Under the pieces are notes generated by a model. It ran no database searches, was not told the DNA's origin, and saw nothing but the letters and a program-made list of their open reading frames with translations. From NCBI GenBank assembly GCA_031291615.1, contig JARLIS010000042.1, positions 1-47,680 of the forward strand: a stretch of 47,680 nucleotides of DNA. Reading direction: 5' to 3'. This DNA is from Parvibaculum sp. GTDB lineage: Bacteria > Pseudomonadota > Alphaproteobacteria > Parvibaculales > Parvibaculaceae. This document shows, in pieces, positions 33,911 to 44,651 of this stretch. Numbering within the stretch: position 1 is the stretch's first letter; the number at the start of each line of letters is the position of its first letter. The position numbers and the translations under genes were made by a program.

Positions 33911-35314
33911 TCAACGTGCGACGTTGATGATCTGGAGCTGGGTGAATTCGGCAAGGCCTTCCTCGCCGAGTTCCGTGCCGAGGCCCGACTGCTTGGAGCC
34001 ACCGAAGGGAATGTTCGGCGCAAGCTCGGCATGCTTGTTGACCCAGACGGAACCCGACTCCATCTGGACCGCGAGCTTGTAGGCGCGGTCGGGATTGGAT
34101 GACCAGATCGAGCCGCCGAGGCCGTAGGGCGAGGCATTGGCGCGGGCGACCGCGTCTTCCGGGTCTTTGTACTTGATGACCGGAAGCACCGGACCGAACT
34201 GCTCCTCATCGACAAGCCGCGTGCCGTCGCTGATGTCGCGCACGATGGTCGGCTGGATGAAGTAGCCAGCCTGTTCGGGCGCGTCGCCGCCGGCGATCAC
34301 CTTGCCGTGCTTCTTCGCGTCGGCGATGATTTCCTTCACTTTCTCGAACTGCATCTTGTTCTGGAGCGGCCCGAGCTGCGTGCCCTGCTTCAGCCCGTCG
34401 CCGACGATGGCCGCCTTGGCGAGCGCGGCCAGCTCGTCGCACATCTCGTCATAGATCGACTCATGCACATAGAGCCGCTTCATGGCGATGCAGACCTGAC
34501 CGTTGTTCTGGAAGGCGCTCTGGAAAAGCTTGGGCGCCATTTCCTTCGGGTTCACGTCGTCGAGCACGATGCCGGCATCGTTGCCGCCGAGCTCGAGCGT
34601 GATGCGCTTCAGCGTCGCCGCCGCGCCCGCCATCACCTTCGATCCCGTCGCCGTCGAGCCGGTGAAGGAAATCTTGCGGACATCGGGATGCGCGGTCAGC
34701 GCGCCGCCGAGATCGTTCGCATCGGTGATGATGTTGAGGACGCCCGCCGGCAGAATGTCCTTGATGAGCTCGCCGAGCCGCAGGGTCGAAAGCGGCGTCG
34801 TCGGCGCGGGCTTCAGCACCATCGTATTGCCGGCGAGAAGCGCGGGCGGCACCTTGAATGCCATCAGGATCAGCGGGAAGTTCCACGGCACGATGGCGCC
34901 GATGACGCCGAGCGGCTTCCGGTGCATCTCGACCTTGCGGCCTTCGCTGTCGTCCAGAACCTTCACCGGTAGGTCGAGCGCCGTGAAATAGCGGAAGAAG
35001 GCGGCCGTGCCGAAAACTTCGCCGGTCGCGTCGGCAAGCGGCTTGCCCTGTTCCTGCGTCAGCAGCCGCGCAAGCTCCTGTCCGTTTTTCTCGATCGCGT
35101 CGGCGATGGCGTTCAGCGCCTTCTTGCGCTCCGCCATCGAGGTCTTCGACCAGGCCGGGAAGGCGGCTTTGGCGGCGGCGACCGCCTGATCGAGCTGCGC
35201 CTTCGAGGCGCGCGGGCACTTGGCCAGCACTTCCTCGGTTGCCGGGTTGATGACGTCCATCGTCTGGTCGCCGGCGACGAGCTTGCCGCCGATCAATAGC
35301 CTGTATTCGCTCAT
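33911..35314 (-). CDS. NAD(P)-dependent aldehyde dehydrogenase
   Basis: A 467-residue aldehyde dehydrogenase of the succinate-semialdehyde/betaine type. The core motifs are present: VPWNFPLILMAFKVPPALLAGNT for cofactor binding, FTGSTATGSKV, the general-base glutamate in LELGGNDAG and the nucleophile C275 in NNGQVCIAMKRLYV; EEQFGPVLPV completes the set. The ATG at 35314 follows GGGAGAG; an in-frame start at 35362 lacks support. The gene diverges from acetoacetyl-CoA synthetase across a 204-base gap with a palindrome. Substrate unknown; the LEALGGND-type and KRLYVH pattern resembles broad-range aldehyde dehydrogenases. Confidence 0.94.
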   Translation of the reverse strand: MSEYRLLIGGKLVAGDQTMDVINPATEEVLAKCPRASKAQLDQAVAAAKAAFPAWSKTSMAERKKALNAIADAIEKNGQELARLLTQEQGKPLADATGEVFGTAAFFRYFTALDLPVKVLDDSEGRKVEMHRKPLGVIGAIVPWNFPLILMAFKVPPALLAGNTMVLKPAPTTPLSTLRLGELIKDILPAGVLNIITDANDLGGALTAHPDVRKISFTGSTATGSKVMAGAAATLKRITLELGGNDAGIVLDDVNPKEMAPKLFQSAFQNNGQVCIAMKRLYVHESIYDEMCDELAALAKAAIVGDGLKQGTQLGPLQNKMQFEKVKEIIADAKKHGKVIAGGDAPEQAGYFIQPTIVRDISDGTRLVDEEQFGPVLPVIKYKDPEDAVARANASPYGLGGSIWSSNPDRAYKLAVQMESGSVWVNKHAELAPNIPFGGSKQSGLGTELGEEGLAEFTQLQIINVAR

Positions 35315-35406
35315 TGCGTCTCTCCCTGTTGTTGCCGGATTCCCGGTCTTGGCGCATATCATTCCGCCAAATCGGCCCGGCTGGCAACTTCATGTTGCAG
35401 GTGCGA

Positions 35407-35434
35407 AATTTAGGGTGACGCGCGCGCCTAAATT
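35407..35434. promoter_or_regulatory. Inverted repeat AATTTAGG-N12-CCTAAATT in a divergent gap
   Basis: A perfect 8-bp inverted repeat with a 12-base GC-rich centre lies between the divergent aldehyde dehydrogenase and acetoacetyl-CoA synthetase genes, 93 and 85 bases from their starts. The AT-rich arms stand out against the GC-rich surroundings, as expected for a regulator-binding site that may control one or both genes. No regulator gene adjoins it. Confidence 0.5.
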
Positions 35435-35518
35435 GGGAAAGATGCCGGAACGGCTGCATTCAAGCAGCCCCTGCGTCAAAGGCCTTCGGCGCGACCGATT
35501 CAATTCGAGGTTCCAGCC

Positions 35519-37477
<1,959 letters not shown>

Positions 37478-38869
37478 CTATTCGCGCAGCATCGGCGTCA
37501 GCGGTCTGTTGAAGGCCTGAATGCCTGCGCCCGCTGCGGCGGCGATGGCTGCGATCATCAGAAAGAAATGCGCCTTGTCCATGCCGCTCCAGAAGCTGCC
37601 GAGCCAGCCGGCGATGAAGTTTCCGGTGAAGCTGGTCGCAAGCCATACGCCCATGATGAGCGAGAGCATGCGCACAGGCGCGATCTTCGAGACGAGCGAC
37701 AGCCCGATGGGCGAGATGTAGAGCTCGCCCGTGGTGACGATGGCAAAATAAAGGAATAGCCAGAGCCAGCTCGCCTTGCCGTCGGCGCCCGCTTCATAGG
37801 CTGCCGCGACCATGACGAGATTGGCAAGCGCCACGCCGAAGCAGCCGAGCGCCATCTTGGTAAGCGTCGAAGGCTCCGTGCCGCGCCTTGCCTGACGCAT
37901 CCAGAGTGCGACGATGAAGGGCGTGAAGGCGAAGATCATGAAGGGGTTGAGCGCGAGAAACATCGTCGCCGGTATCTCGCCCCGCCAGCCGAAAATATCG
38001 AAGCTGCGATTGGTGTAATCCGACGCCCAGAGCGTCACGGTATTGCCCTGCTGCTCATAGGTCGCCCAGAAGAAAGTGACGAGCACGCAGAGAACGAGCA
38101 GCGCGCCGATGCTGCGCCATTCCTCGCTCGACAGGTTTTGCCTTTCGGCGGGCGCGGCGCGCGCCTTGGTCAGCTCGTCGGGCGGCAGGTGACGCGAGGC
38201 ATAGAGATAGATGCAGAGGCCGATCAGCATGCCGACGCCCGCCGCCGCGAAACCGTAATGCCAGCCGACCTCCTCGCCCAGCGTGCCGCAGACGAGCGGG
38301 GCGAAGAAGGCGCCGAGATTGATCCCGACATAGAAGATCGAATAGGCGCGGTCGCGGCGCGGATCGCCCGGCGCGTAGAGGCCGCCCACCTGCGTCGAGA
38401 TATTGGGCTTGAACGCGCCATTGCCGAGAATGAGCGTGAAGAGCGCGAACAGAAAGAGCGGCTGAAACGCCATCATGAAATGGCCGGCTGCCATCAGCGC
38501 CGCGCCGAGAATGACGGTGCGCCGTTGCCCGAGTACGCGGTCGGCGAGCAATCCGCCGAAGATGGGAGTCAGATAGACGAGCGCGGTGTAGGAGCCATAG
38601 ACCTGCGAGGCGAGCGGCTGCACGTCGAGCGGCCCGAACATGGCCTCAAGCACGCGCTTCATCGTGGCGAAGCCGAGCACGCTCTCGACCTGTCCCGGCA
38701 GGAACAGATATTTGACCATGTAGAGCACGAGCAGCGAGCGCATGCCGTAATAGGAAAAGCGCTCCCACATCTCGGTCGCAAAGAGGTAGGAAAGGCCGCG
38801 CGGCTGGCCGAAGAGGTCGTCGCTTCCGGCAGCGCCGGGCGAGGCTCGATGGGACGTCGAGATCGTCAT
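37478..38869 (-). CDS. POT-family proton-dependent peptide transporter
   Basis: A 463-residue inner-membrane transporter with 12-14 helices. The POT signature ExxERFxYY is in ATEMWERFSYYGMRSLLVLYM. YTALVYLTPIFGGLLADRVLGQRRT, and FKPNISTQVGGLY with FYVGINLGAFFAPLVCGTLGEE are the other PTR2 hallmarks. ATYEQQGNTVTLWA in the second half is typical too. It imports di- and tripeptides with protons. The start overlaps the stop of the ModE-like regulator gene by 4 bases, so the two are translationally coupled and the regulator probably controls it. The stop abuts the end of the acetoacetyl-CoA synthetase gene. Confidence 0.94.
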   Translation of the reverse strand: MTISTSHRASPGAAGSDDLFGQPRGLSYLFATEMWERFSYYGMRSLLVLYMVKYLFLPGQVESVLGFATMKRVLEAMFGPLDVQPLASQVYGSYTALVYLTPIFGGLLADRVLGQRRTVILGAALMAAGHFMMAFQPLFLFALFTLILGNGAFKPNISTQVGGLYAPGDPRRDRAYSIFYVGINLGAFFAPLVCGTLGEEVGWHYGFAAAGVGMLIGLCIYLYASRHLPPDELTKARAAPAERQNLSSEEWRSIGALLVLCVLVTFFWATYEQQGNTVTLWASDYTNRSFDIFGWRGEIPATMFLALNPFMIFAFTPFIVALWMRQARRGTEPSTLTKMALGCFGVALANLVMVAAAYEAGADGKASWLWLFLYFAIVTTGELYISPIGLSLVSKIAPVRMLSLIMGVWLATSFTGNFIAGWLGSFWSGMDKAHFFLMIAAIAAAAGAGIQAFNRPLTPMLRE

Positions 38870-39321
38870 TTCGGGGATACCTTCTGGCGGGCGACGATGC
38901 GGCCGAGCGTCTTGAGGTGGTTAGAGGCCGCGTCATGAGCCGCCCGCTCCATGTCGCGATAGCAGCCGACGACGCGCGTGCCCAGCGCGGTCAGCTCCGC
39001 GCCGCCGCCCGCCTTGCCGCCATGCTTGGCGACCACCAGCGGCTCGCGAAAGGCCTGATTGAGGCTTTCGACAAGGAGCCAGGCGCCGCGATAGGACATG
39101 TCCATCGCCCGGCCCGCGGCTGAAATCGACCCCTTGTCGGCGATCAGCTCCATAAGCCTCACCTTGCCGGGACCGAGTGCGCCCTGTTCGCCGAAATCGA
39201 CCCTGAGCGTCAGCTCCGCCTGCGCCGCGCCCCGGCCGGGGCTGCGCGCGAGCCGGGTCACGCCCCGGCGGGTTCCCTTTGGCGATGTCCGGTTCATCTG
39301 GGCGGCGCCTCTTTCTGGCAT
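38866..39321 (-). CDS. Single-domain ModE-type winged-helix regulator
   Basis: A 151-residue DNA-binding protein resembling only the N-terminal half of ModE (LysR-type winged helix): LTLRVDFGEQGALGPGKVRLMELIADKGSIS, then AAGRAMDMSYRGAWLLVESL as the helix-turn-helix and EPLVVAKHGGKAGGGAELTALG as the wing. It lacks the C-terminal molybdate-binding (MOP) domains, so its signal is unknown. The start may be the ATG at 39321 or at 39297; neither has a strong ribosome-binding site. It is coupled to the peptide transporter gene by a 4-base overlap. Co-transcription with a POT carrier is unusual for ModE-like proteins. Confidence 0.87.
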   Translation of the reverse strand: MPERGAAQMNRTSPKGTRRGVTRLARSPGRGAAQAELTLRVDFGEQGALGPGKVRLMELIADKGSISAAGRAMDMSYRGAWLLVESLNQAFREPLVVAKHGGKAGGGAELTALGTRVVGCYRDMERAAHDAASNHLKTLGRIVARQKVSPK

Positions 39322-39529
39322 GGTGAGTCCGGCCGCAATGATAGATGTGTTTTGCAGCGTCCTCCGACGGGCAATGATAGAGTGCGGGCGAACTCGGCGC
39401 CATGAGGCCGGGGAAAAACGCTGCCGGACGGATGCCCGATCCCTCAGGCTGTCGACGCAAACCGCCCGTGCGGGGGAGGGATTGGACGACCCCCCGGCGC
39501 GAGGCACGCAAACCCATGAGGCCGGCAAG

Positions 39530-39916
39530 ATGATAGACACACTCAAGACATGGCACGCGATCGTCAAGGCGCGCGACGAGCACGGGCTTGCCGGGCTTCT
39601 CGCCGATGACGTCGTTTTTGAATCGCCCGTCGTCCACACGCCTCAGCATGGCAAGGCGATCACCACGGTCTATCTGCAATCGGCGCTGAAGGTTCTCAAC
39701 AACGAGACCTTTCGCTATGTGGGCGAGTGGAAGGCGCATAATTCCGCCGTGCTGGAATTTGTCTGCGTGGTCGACGGCATAACGATCAATGGCGTCGACA
39801 TCATTCGCTGGAACGATGCCGGGCTCATCGTGAGCTTCAAGGTGATGGTGCGGCCGCTGAAGGCGATGAACACGCTTCACCGGAAGATGGCCGAGCTTGT
39901 CGCCGCCGCGGGCTGA
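39530..39916 (+). CDS. SnoaL/NTF2-like small protein
   Basis: A 128-residue single-domain protein with the NTF2-like cone fold: MIDTLKTWHAIVKARDEHGLAGLLADDVVFESPVVHTP, then YVGEWKAHNSAVLEFVCVVDGITINGVDIIRWNDAG and FKVMVRPLKAMNTLHRKM. Such proteins are isomerases, cyclases or carriers, and the function cannot be assigned. The ATG at 39530 follows GAGG at 39518-39521; the frame is open far upstream without protein-like content. It diverges from the ModE-like gene and is convergent with the alpha/beta hydrolase gene 4 bases beyond its stop. Confidence 0.8.
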   Translation: MIDTLKTWHAIVKARDEHGLAGLLADDVVFESPVVHTPQHGKAITTVYLQSALKVLNNETFRYVGEWKAHNSAVLEFVCVVDGITINGVDIIRWNDAGLIVSFKVMVRPLKAMNTLHRKMAELVAAAG

Positions 39917-39919
39917 ACC

Positions 39920-40717
39920 CTATCGGTCGAAGCCTTCGATGAAATTGACGATGCGCTCGAGCATCGCCGCGTCCTGCGCGATGAGCCGGTGGCCGAGCCC
40001 GTCGGCAAGCGCGAGCTTCGCGCCCGGCCATATGGCCTTCAGCGCCTGCGAATTGGCGGGCGGGCACTCCTCGTCGTCCAGCGAATGGGCAAGGAGCGCC
40101 TTGGCCGTCATCCTGCTTGCCGCCTCTTCGACATCCGGCGCGGCCGGCCGCTCGGCAAGGCGCGCCGCATGAACGATTTTCGCCCGCTCGATCACCTCCG
40201 GCGATATGCCCATGCCTTCGAGCCGCGTCCAGAAATGACCTGATTTGAACTTCGGCGTCGCGATGAGCGCGGCGCGGCCGATGGCGAGCCCGTCCGCCAT
40301 CGCCAATATGCTGACAGGGCAACCATAGGAATGGGCGACGATCGCATCGACCGGGCCAAGCGCGGCGGCGACTGCGCGGAGGGCAGCGGCGGCCGCTAAG
40401 GGCGAGGGGTCTTCCGCAGGCGAGAAGCCATGTCCGGGCAGGTCGAGCACGACGACGGCGCGCCGCATGTCGACAAACTTGTCGATGAGTGGACCCCAAA
40501 GACAGTTGTCGTCATCCCATCCGTGGACGAGCAGCACGGCAGGCCCCTTGCCCAGGCGCCAAGCCATGACCGGGCCGTTGGGCGTTTCCACCTGCATATC
40601 CTCGGCGTCGCGCAGCGGCTCGGCGAGGCGCGGGCGGACGCGCCGCTTCGGCGTCAACAGCCGGTCGACCAGCGCTTCGGCTTCCGCCTGCACATCGTCG
40701 GACGTGTTCCCGCTCAT
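39920..40717 (-). CDS. Alpha/beta hydrolase
   Basis: A 265-residue hydrolase. AVLLVHGWDDDNCLWGPLIDKF is the oxyanion-hole block, VVVLDLPGHGFSPAED the second conserved strand, and the nucleophile elbow is AHSYGCPVS with Ser as the catalytic residue. SLDDEECPPANS supplies the acid region and GLGHRLIAQD the histidine. No signal peptide is present, so it is cytoplasmic. It follows the DUF1993 gene by 12 bases on the same strand. The N-terminal 50 residues (KRRVRPRLAEPLRDAED) lie outside the hydrolase fold and are rich in charged residues. The substrate is unknown. Confidence 0.88.
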   Translation of the reverse strand: MSGNTSDDVQAEAEALVDRLLTPKRRVRPRLAEPLRDAEDMQVETPNGPVMAWRLGKGPAVLLVHGWDDDNCLWGPLIDKFVDMRRAVVVLDLPGHGFSPAEDPSPLAAAAALRAVAAALGPVDAIVAHSYGCPVSILAMADGLAIGRAALIATPKFKSGHFWTRLEGMGISPEVIERAKIVHAARLAERPAAPDVEEAASRMTAKALLAHSLDDEECPPANSQALKAIWPGAKLALADGLGHRLIAQDAAMLERIVNFIEGFDR

Positions 40718-40729
40718 CCTGCCCCCGCG

Positions 40730-41236
40730 TCAGATGCCGCCGATGAAGTCGCGCTTGCCGATCGGCACGCCGCAATGACGAAGAATGTCGTAGGCGGTCG
40801 TGGCGTGGAAATAGAAGTTCGGAAAGAAGAAGTGGAAGAGATACTGGCTTCCCTTGAACTTCATTTCGCCGCTGCCGATTTTCATCACGACGTCCTTGTC
40901 TTCCGCGCCGTCGAACTGCTCCGGCTTGAAGCTCTGGACATAGGCGAGCGTCTTGGCGATGCGCGCCTGAAGTTCGGGAATGGTCGTCTCGGTGTCGGCA
41001 TAGGAGGGAATATCGACGCCGGCGAGGCGCGAGATGGCGCCCTTCGCCTGATCGGCCATGATCTGGATCTGGCCCGAAAGCGGGATCATGTCCGGCGCAA
41101 GCCGATAGCCCACCAGCACGGCGGGGTCGATTTTCCGCTGCTCGCAATGCGCGGCCGCCTTGTCGAGGACGGCGCTGATGCTCTTGAGCATCTGGACGAC
41201 GGGCGGCACGCTGGCCTGATAGGTCGATATGGACAT
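40730..41236 (-). CDS. DUF1993 family protein
   Basis: A 168-residue protein of the DUF1993 family, related to the DinB-like four-helix bundle group. Typical stretches are YQASVPPVVQMLKSISAVLDKAAAH, VGYRLAPDMIPLSGQIQIMADQAKGA, MKFKGSQYLFHFFFPNFYFHATTAYDILRHCGVPIGKRDF. The conserved His in FYFHATTAY may take part in metal binding as in DinB folds, but no function is known for the family. The start is taken at 41236 (MSISTYQ) because CAGGAA precedes it; an ATG 12 codons earlier is in frame but unsupported. It leads a two-gene reverse transcript with the hydrolase. Confidence 0.87.
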   Translation of the reverse strand: MSISTYQASVPPVVQMLKSISAVLDKAAAHCEQRKIDPAVLVGYRLAPDMIPLSGQIQIMADQAKGAISRLAGVDIPSYADTETTIPELQARIAKTLAYVQSFKPEQFDGAEDKDVVMKIGSGEMKFKGSQYLFHFFFPNFYFHATTAYDILRHCGVPIGKRDFIGGI

Positions 41237-41409
41237 TTCCTGACGATCTTTCTTTTTGATGTTGGCAGGCAACCTAGACCAGATGGCCGGGGTCGCGCCA
41301 GCGGGGGCGGGCCTCAGTGGGGAAGCGAAGCCCGGATTTCATTTTCCGTTTCAAACTCTAGCCCGCCGCGTGCAGACTGCCAGCCGGAAATTCCGGGAGG
41401 ACACGGACA

Positions 41410-42186
41410 ATGGACCTCAAGCTGCGCGGCAAGTCGGTTCTGATCACGGGGGCCTCAAAGGGCATAGGAGCCGCGGCCGCCGAAGTCATGGCGGAGGAGG
41501 GGTGCAGGCTCCACCTTGCCGCCCGCAGCGAGCCCGAGATGACGGCGCTTGCCGAACGGCTGCGAGCTGCCCACGGCGTCGAGGTCGCGGTCCACCCGGT
41601 CGATCTGCGCAAGTCGGCCGACATCGAGCGGCTGGCCAAGGCCGCCGGCAATATAGACATCCTCGTCAATAATGCGGGAGACATTCCCGGCGGCTCGCTC
41701 GACAAGGTCGACGAAGCGGCGTGGCGCCATGCCTGGGATCTCAAGGTTTTCGGTTACATCAACCTGACGCGCCACATCTATGCCGGCATGAAGGCGCGCG
41801 GCCACGGCGTCATCGTCAACGACATCGGCGCGGCGGGCGAGCGCTTCGATTTCAACTATATCGCGGGCAGCGCCGGCAATGCGGCGCTGATGGCCTTCAC
41901 CCGCGCGCTGGGCGGCCGCAGCCTCGACGACAATATCCGCGTCGTCGGCATCAATCCCGGACCCGTGGAGACCGGCCGCATCGTCACGCTGATGAAGAGG
42001 CAGGCGCAGGCGCAATTCGGCGACGAAAGCCGGTACAGGGAATTGATGAAGCGCTTTCCGCTGGGCCGCGCGGCGCATCCGCGCGAGATCGCCGACCTGA
42101 TGGCCTTCCTCGCCTCCGAGCGGTCGGGCTACACCAGCGGCGTCATCTACACGGTCGACGGCGGCCTCAGCGCCAGGAACGGCTGA
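41410..42186 (+). CDS. SDR-fold protein lacking the usual Ser and Lys of the active site
   Basis: A 258-residue short-chain dehydrogenase-fold protein. The cofactor site is intact (LITGASKGIGAAAAEVM, AARSEPE with Arg suggesting NADP(H), and VNNAGDIPGG), as is the C-terminal GVIYTVDGGLSARNG. In the active-site segment the Tyr is present but the YxxxK lysine is Ser (YIAGSAGNAAL), and the region usually holding the catalytic Ser reads VNDIGAAGERFDFN. The Tyr alone is not expected to support normal dehydrogenase chemistry. A conserved subgroup with this YIAGSAGN segment exists as far as I recall, so this is probably a family trait. GGGAGGA precedes the ATG. It stands alone, upstream of homospermidine synthase. 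Confidence 0.9.
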   Translation: MDLKLRGKSVLITGASKGIGAAAAEVMAEEGCRLHLAARSEPEMTALAERLRAAHGVEVAVHPVDLRKSADIERLAKAAGNIDILVNNAGDIPGGSLDKVDEAAWRHAWDLKVFGYINLTRHIYAGMKARGHGVIVNDIGAAGERFDFNYIAGSAGNAALMAFTRALGGRSLDDNIRVVGINPGPVETGRIVTLMKRQAQAQFGDESRYRELMKRFPLGRAAHPREIADLMAFLASERSGYTSGVIYTVDGGLSARNG

Positions 42187-42282
42187 GCGCGGAACTTTTC
42201 TTTCGCCCGCTTTCATGTTTTAACGTATCCGGTATCGCGCTCCTGAGGGGCGTGCGGTGCGCGAAGTCTGAAAGTTCACACG

Positions 42283-43701
42283 ATGTCATTCGACACCAAA
42301 CTCACAAGGTTCGGCGGCCGCATCGTAATGGTCGGCTTCGGCAGCATCGGACAGGGCGTCCTGCCGCTGCTTTTGCGTCACATCGACATGCCGCGCGAGC
42401 GGATCGTCATCGTCACTGCCGACGAAAGCGGCAAGGCGGAAGCCGACGCGCAGGGCATCCGCTTCCTCGCCGCGCCGCTGACAAGGGCCAACTACAAGGA
42501 CGTGCTTGCGCCGCTGCTTCAGGCGGGCGATTTCCTTCTCAACCTGTCGGTCGACGTTTCAAGCGTGGCGCTGATGGAATTCTGCCGCGAGCGCGGCGCG
42601 CTCTATCTCGACACCTGCAACGAGCCCTGGCCCGGTCGCTATACGGACAAGTCGCTGTCGCCGTCCGAGCGCTCGAACTATGCCTTGCGCGAGGAGGCTC
42701 TGGCGCTCAGGCGGAAATACAGGTCCGGCCCGACCATGCTTCCGACGCATGGCGCCAATCCGGGCCTTGTCTCGCATTTCACCAAGATGGCGCTGCTCAA
42801 TATTGCGGCAGACACAAACCTGTCGATTTCCCGGCCGCAAAGCCGGGAGGAGTGGGCCTCCCTCGCTTCGACCCTTGGCGTGAAGACCATCCATATCGCC
42901 GAGCGCGACACGCAAGTCTCCGCCGTGCCGAAGCAGGTGGGCGAATTCGTCAACACCTGGTCGGTCGACGGGTTCGTCAGCGAGGGCGAGCAGCCGGCCG
43001 AACTCGGCTGGGGCAGCCATGAGCGCCATTTTCCGGCGGACGGATTTCGTCACGAATTCGGCTGCGGCGCGGCCATCTATCTGGGCCGTCCGGGCGCCTC
43101 CACGCGCATGCGGAGCTGGACGCCGATCGAAGGCCCCCTTCACGGGTTCCTCATCACCCATGCCGAAGCGATTTCGATTGCCGACTATCTGACGGCGCGC
43201 AACGGCGACGAGGTGACCTACCGGCCGACCGTGCACTATGTCTATCACCCATGCGATGCCGCCGTTCTGTCGATCCACGAGCTCGCGGGCAAGAACTGGC
43301 GCATGCAGAAGCAGAAACGCATCATCGTCGACGACATCGTCAGCGGCGCCGACGAGCTCGGCGTTCTGCTGATGGGCCACGCGCGCAAGTCCTACTGGTA
43401 CGGCTCGCGCCTCTCCATCGACGAAACGCGCCGCCTCGCGCCCTATAACAACGCGACCGGCTTGCAGGTCACCGCCGCGGTTCTGGCCGGCGTCGTCTGG
43501 GCGATGGAAAATCCGGACAGATGGATCGTCGAGCCCGACGAGATCGACTACGAGCGCATCCTCGAAATCTGCGCGCCCTATCTCGGCAAGCTGATCGGCG
43601 CCTATAGCGACTGGACGCCGCTGGCCGACCGCGAGAGTCTTTTCGCCGAAGATCTCGACAAGGCCGATCCCTGGCAGTTCAAGAATTTCCGCGTCGTCTG
43701 A
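42283..43701 (+). CDS. hss: Homospermidine synthase
   Basis: A 472-residue cytoplasmic enzyme that makes sym-homospermidine from two putrescines (or spermidine and putrescine) with NAD+. The N-terminal Rossmann motif is IVMVGFGSIGQGVLPLLLRH, followed by GDFLLNLSVDVSSVALMEFCRERGALYLDTCNEPW, THGANPGLVSHF and the long C-terminal domain with HYVYHPCDAAVLSIHEL. This fits the bacterial HSS family throughout its length. Homospermidine is the major polyamine in many alphaproteobacteria. The ribosome-binding site is weak. The gene converges with a methyltransferase gene 9 bases beyond its stop. Its relation to the pot operon at the other end of the window is by pathway, not proximity. Confidence 0.96.
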   Translation: MSFDTKLTRFGGRIVMVGFGSIGQGVLPLLLRHIDMPRERIVIVTADESGKAEADAQGIRFLAAPLTRANYKDVLAPLLQAGDFLLNLSVDVSSVALMEFCRERGALYLDTCNEPWPGRYTDKSLSPSERSNYALREEALALRRKYRSGPTMLPTHGANPGLVSHFTKMALLNIAADTNLSISRPQSREEWASLASTLGVKTIHIAERDTQVSAVPKQVGEFVNTWSVDGFVSEGEQPAELGWGSHERHFPADGFRHEFGCGAAIYLGRPGASTRMRSWTPIEGPLHGFLITHAEAISIADYLTARNGDEVTYRPTVHYVYHPCDAAVLSIHELAGKNWRMQKQKRIIVDDIVSGADELGVLLMGHARKSYWYGSRLSIDETRRLAPYNNATGLQVTAAVLAGVVWAMENPDRWIVEPDEIDYERILEICAPYLGKLIGAYSDWTPLADRESLFAEDLDKADPWQFKNFRVV

Positions 43702-43710
43702 GCGACGGCT

Positions 43711-44397
43711 TTACGGCTTGCGCAGAATGGCGAGCGATTGCCAGAGCGGCTCGCCGCCCCATGGCGCGGCGTCGCCGTCGATGAATTCCACCCGCTCATA
43801 GCCGAGGCGCTCGCACCAGCTATCGATCGCCGACCGCTCCATGAACATGTTGAGATGGCCGTTTACGCCCTTGTGCTGATTTGCGAGCGTGTCCTTGAAG
43901 ACGCTCCAGTGTTCGGGCGCCGCGAATTCGAGAAATGAGAAGACGATACGGCCGCCCGGCTTCAGCGCCCGGCGCATCTCCCGAAGATAGACATAGCTTT
44001 CGGCCTGGAGCAGATGCGTGAAGACGCTGAAGGCGCAGGCGATATCGACGGAGTGGGGCAGCATGGGAATGCTGAGTTCCCGGTTCAGCTTGAAGCGATA
44101 ATTGGCGGGTGATTTTTTCGCGGCATAGTCGAGCAGCGCCTGAACCACGTCGGTACCGTAATAGTCGATGCGATGTCTCCGACCGAGCGCATGGGCAAGC
44201 CGGCCGCTGCCGCATCCGAGGTCGAAAACAATGTCGCCGTCCCTGAGACCCGCATAGGCGAGAATGGCGCTCTCGATCGCGCCGACGCGCTCATAGTCGC
44301 CGCCAACGGCAAGCGACATGGCCTCATCCAGCGGATGGTCGTGCAGGAGCTGGGAGACCAACGCCTCATAATCTTCAACAAAATGGAATTGCGCCAT
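43711..44397 (-). CDS. Class I SAM-dependent methyltransferase
   Basis: A 228-residue methyltransferase. The SAM-binding motif I is DIVFDLGCGSGRLAHALGRRH, the acidic residue ending strand 2 is in YYGTDVVQ, motif II is DIACAFSVFTHLL and motif III LKPGGRIVFSFLEF. The N-terminal cap (HFVEDYEALVSQLLHDHPLDEAMSLAVG) is not standard and may set the substrate. The acceptor is unknown; similar proteins modify sugars, lipids or small molecules. It is convergent with homospermidine synthase and divergent from the exporter operon across 250 bases. Links to either are speculative. Confidence 0.9.
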   Translation of the reverse strand: MAQFHFVEDYEALVSQLLHDHPLDEAMSLAVGGDYERVGAIESAILAYAGLRDGDIVFDLGCGSGRLAHALGRRHRIDYYGTDVVQALLDYAAKKSPANYRFKLNRELSIPMLPHSVDIACAFSVFTHLLQAESYVYLREMRRALKPGGRIVFSFLEFAAPEHWSVFKDTLANQHKGVNGHLNMFMERSAIDSWCERLGYERVEFIDGDAAPWGGEPLWQSLAILRKP

Positions 44398-44651
44398 GTG
44401 TGTCTTTTCAATGCATTTCGGCCTCCGTCCAAGGCCTCGGGTGACGACAGAATAGACTTAAAACTACCCCGGAGAGGATTACTAAAAGTCACGGCGGCTA
44501 TCGCGGTCGGGCCCGCCAACGGTGCCGAGCCGCGGAGATTGGGCGGCGTTGATCCTGATCAGTGCGCCGCCGTGCCGGAACGTCGAAAACTCCTCCGGTG
44601 AGAAGCGGGGGAGGCCCCGATTTGGCCGCATGGCGCGGCAATGCAGGTTCG
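44398..44651. other. Gap between the methyltransferase gene and the exporter operon
   Basis: This 254-base divergent gap holds no gene I can support. An AT-richer stretch at 44440-44500 probably includes promoter sequence. The frame of the permease stays open upstream to 44562, but those residues look unlike protein. Confidence 0.5.

Noticed and set aside
43711..44397. Polyamine N-methyltransferase partnered with homospermidine synthase
   Set aside because: Only adjacency supports it; the genes are convergent and the methyltransferase lacks any feature specific to polyamine substrates.
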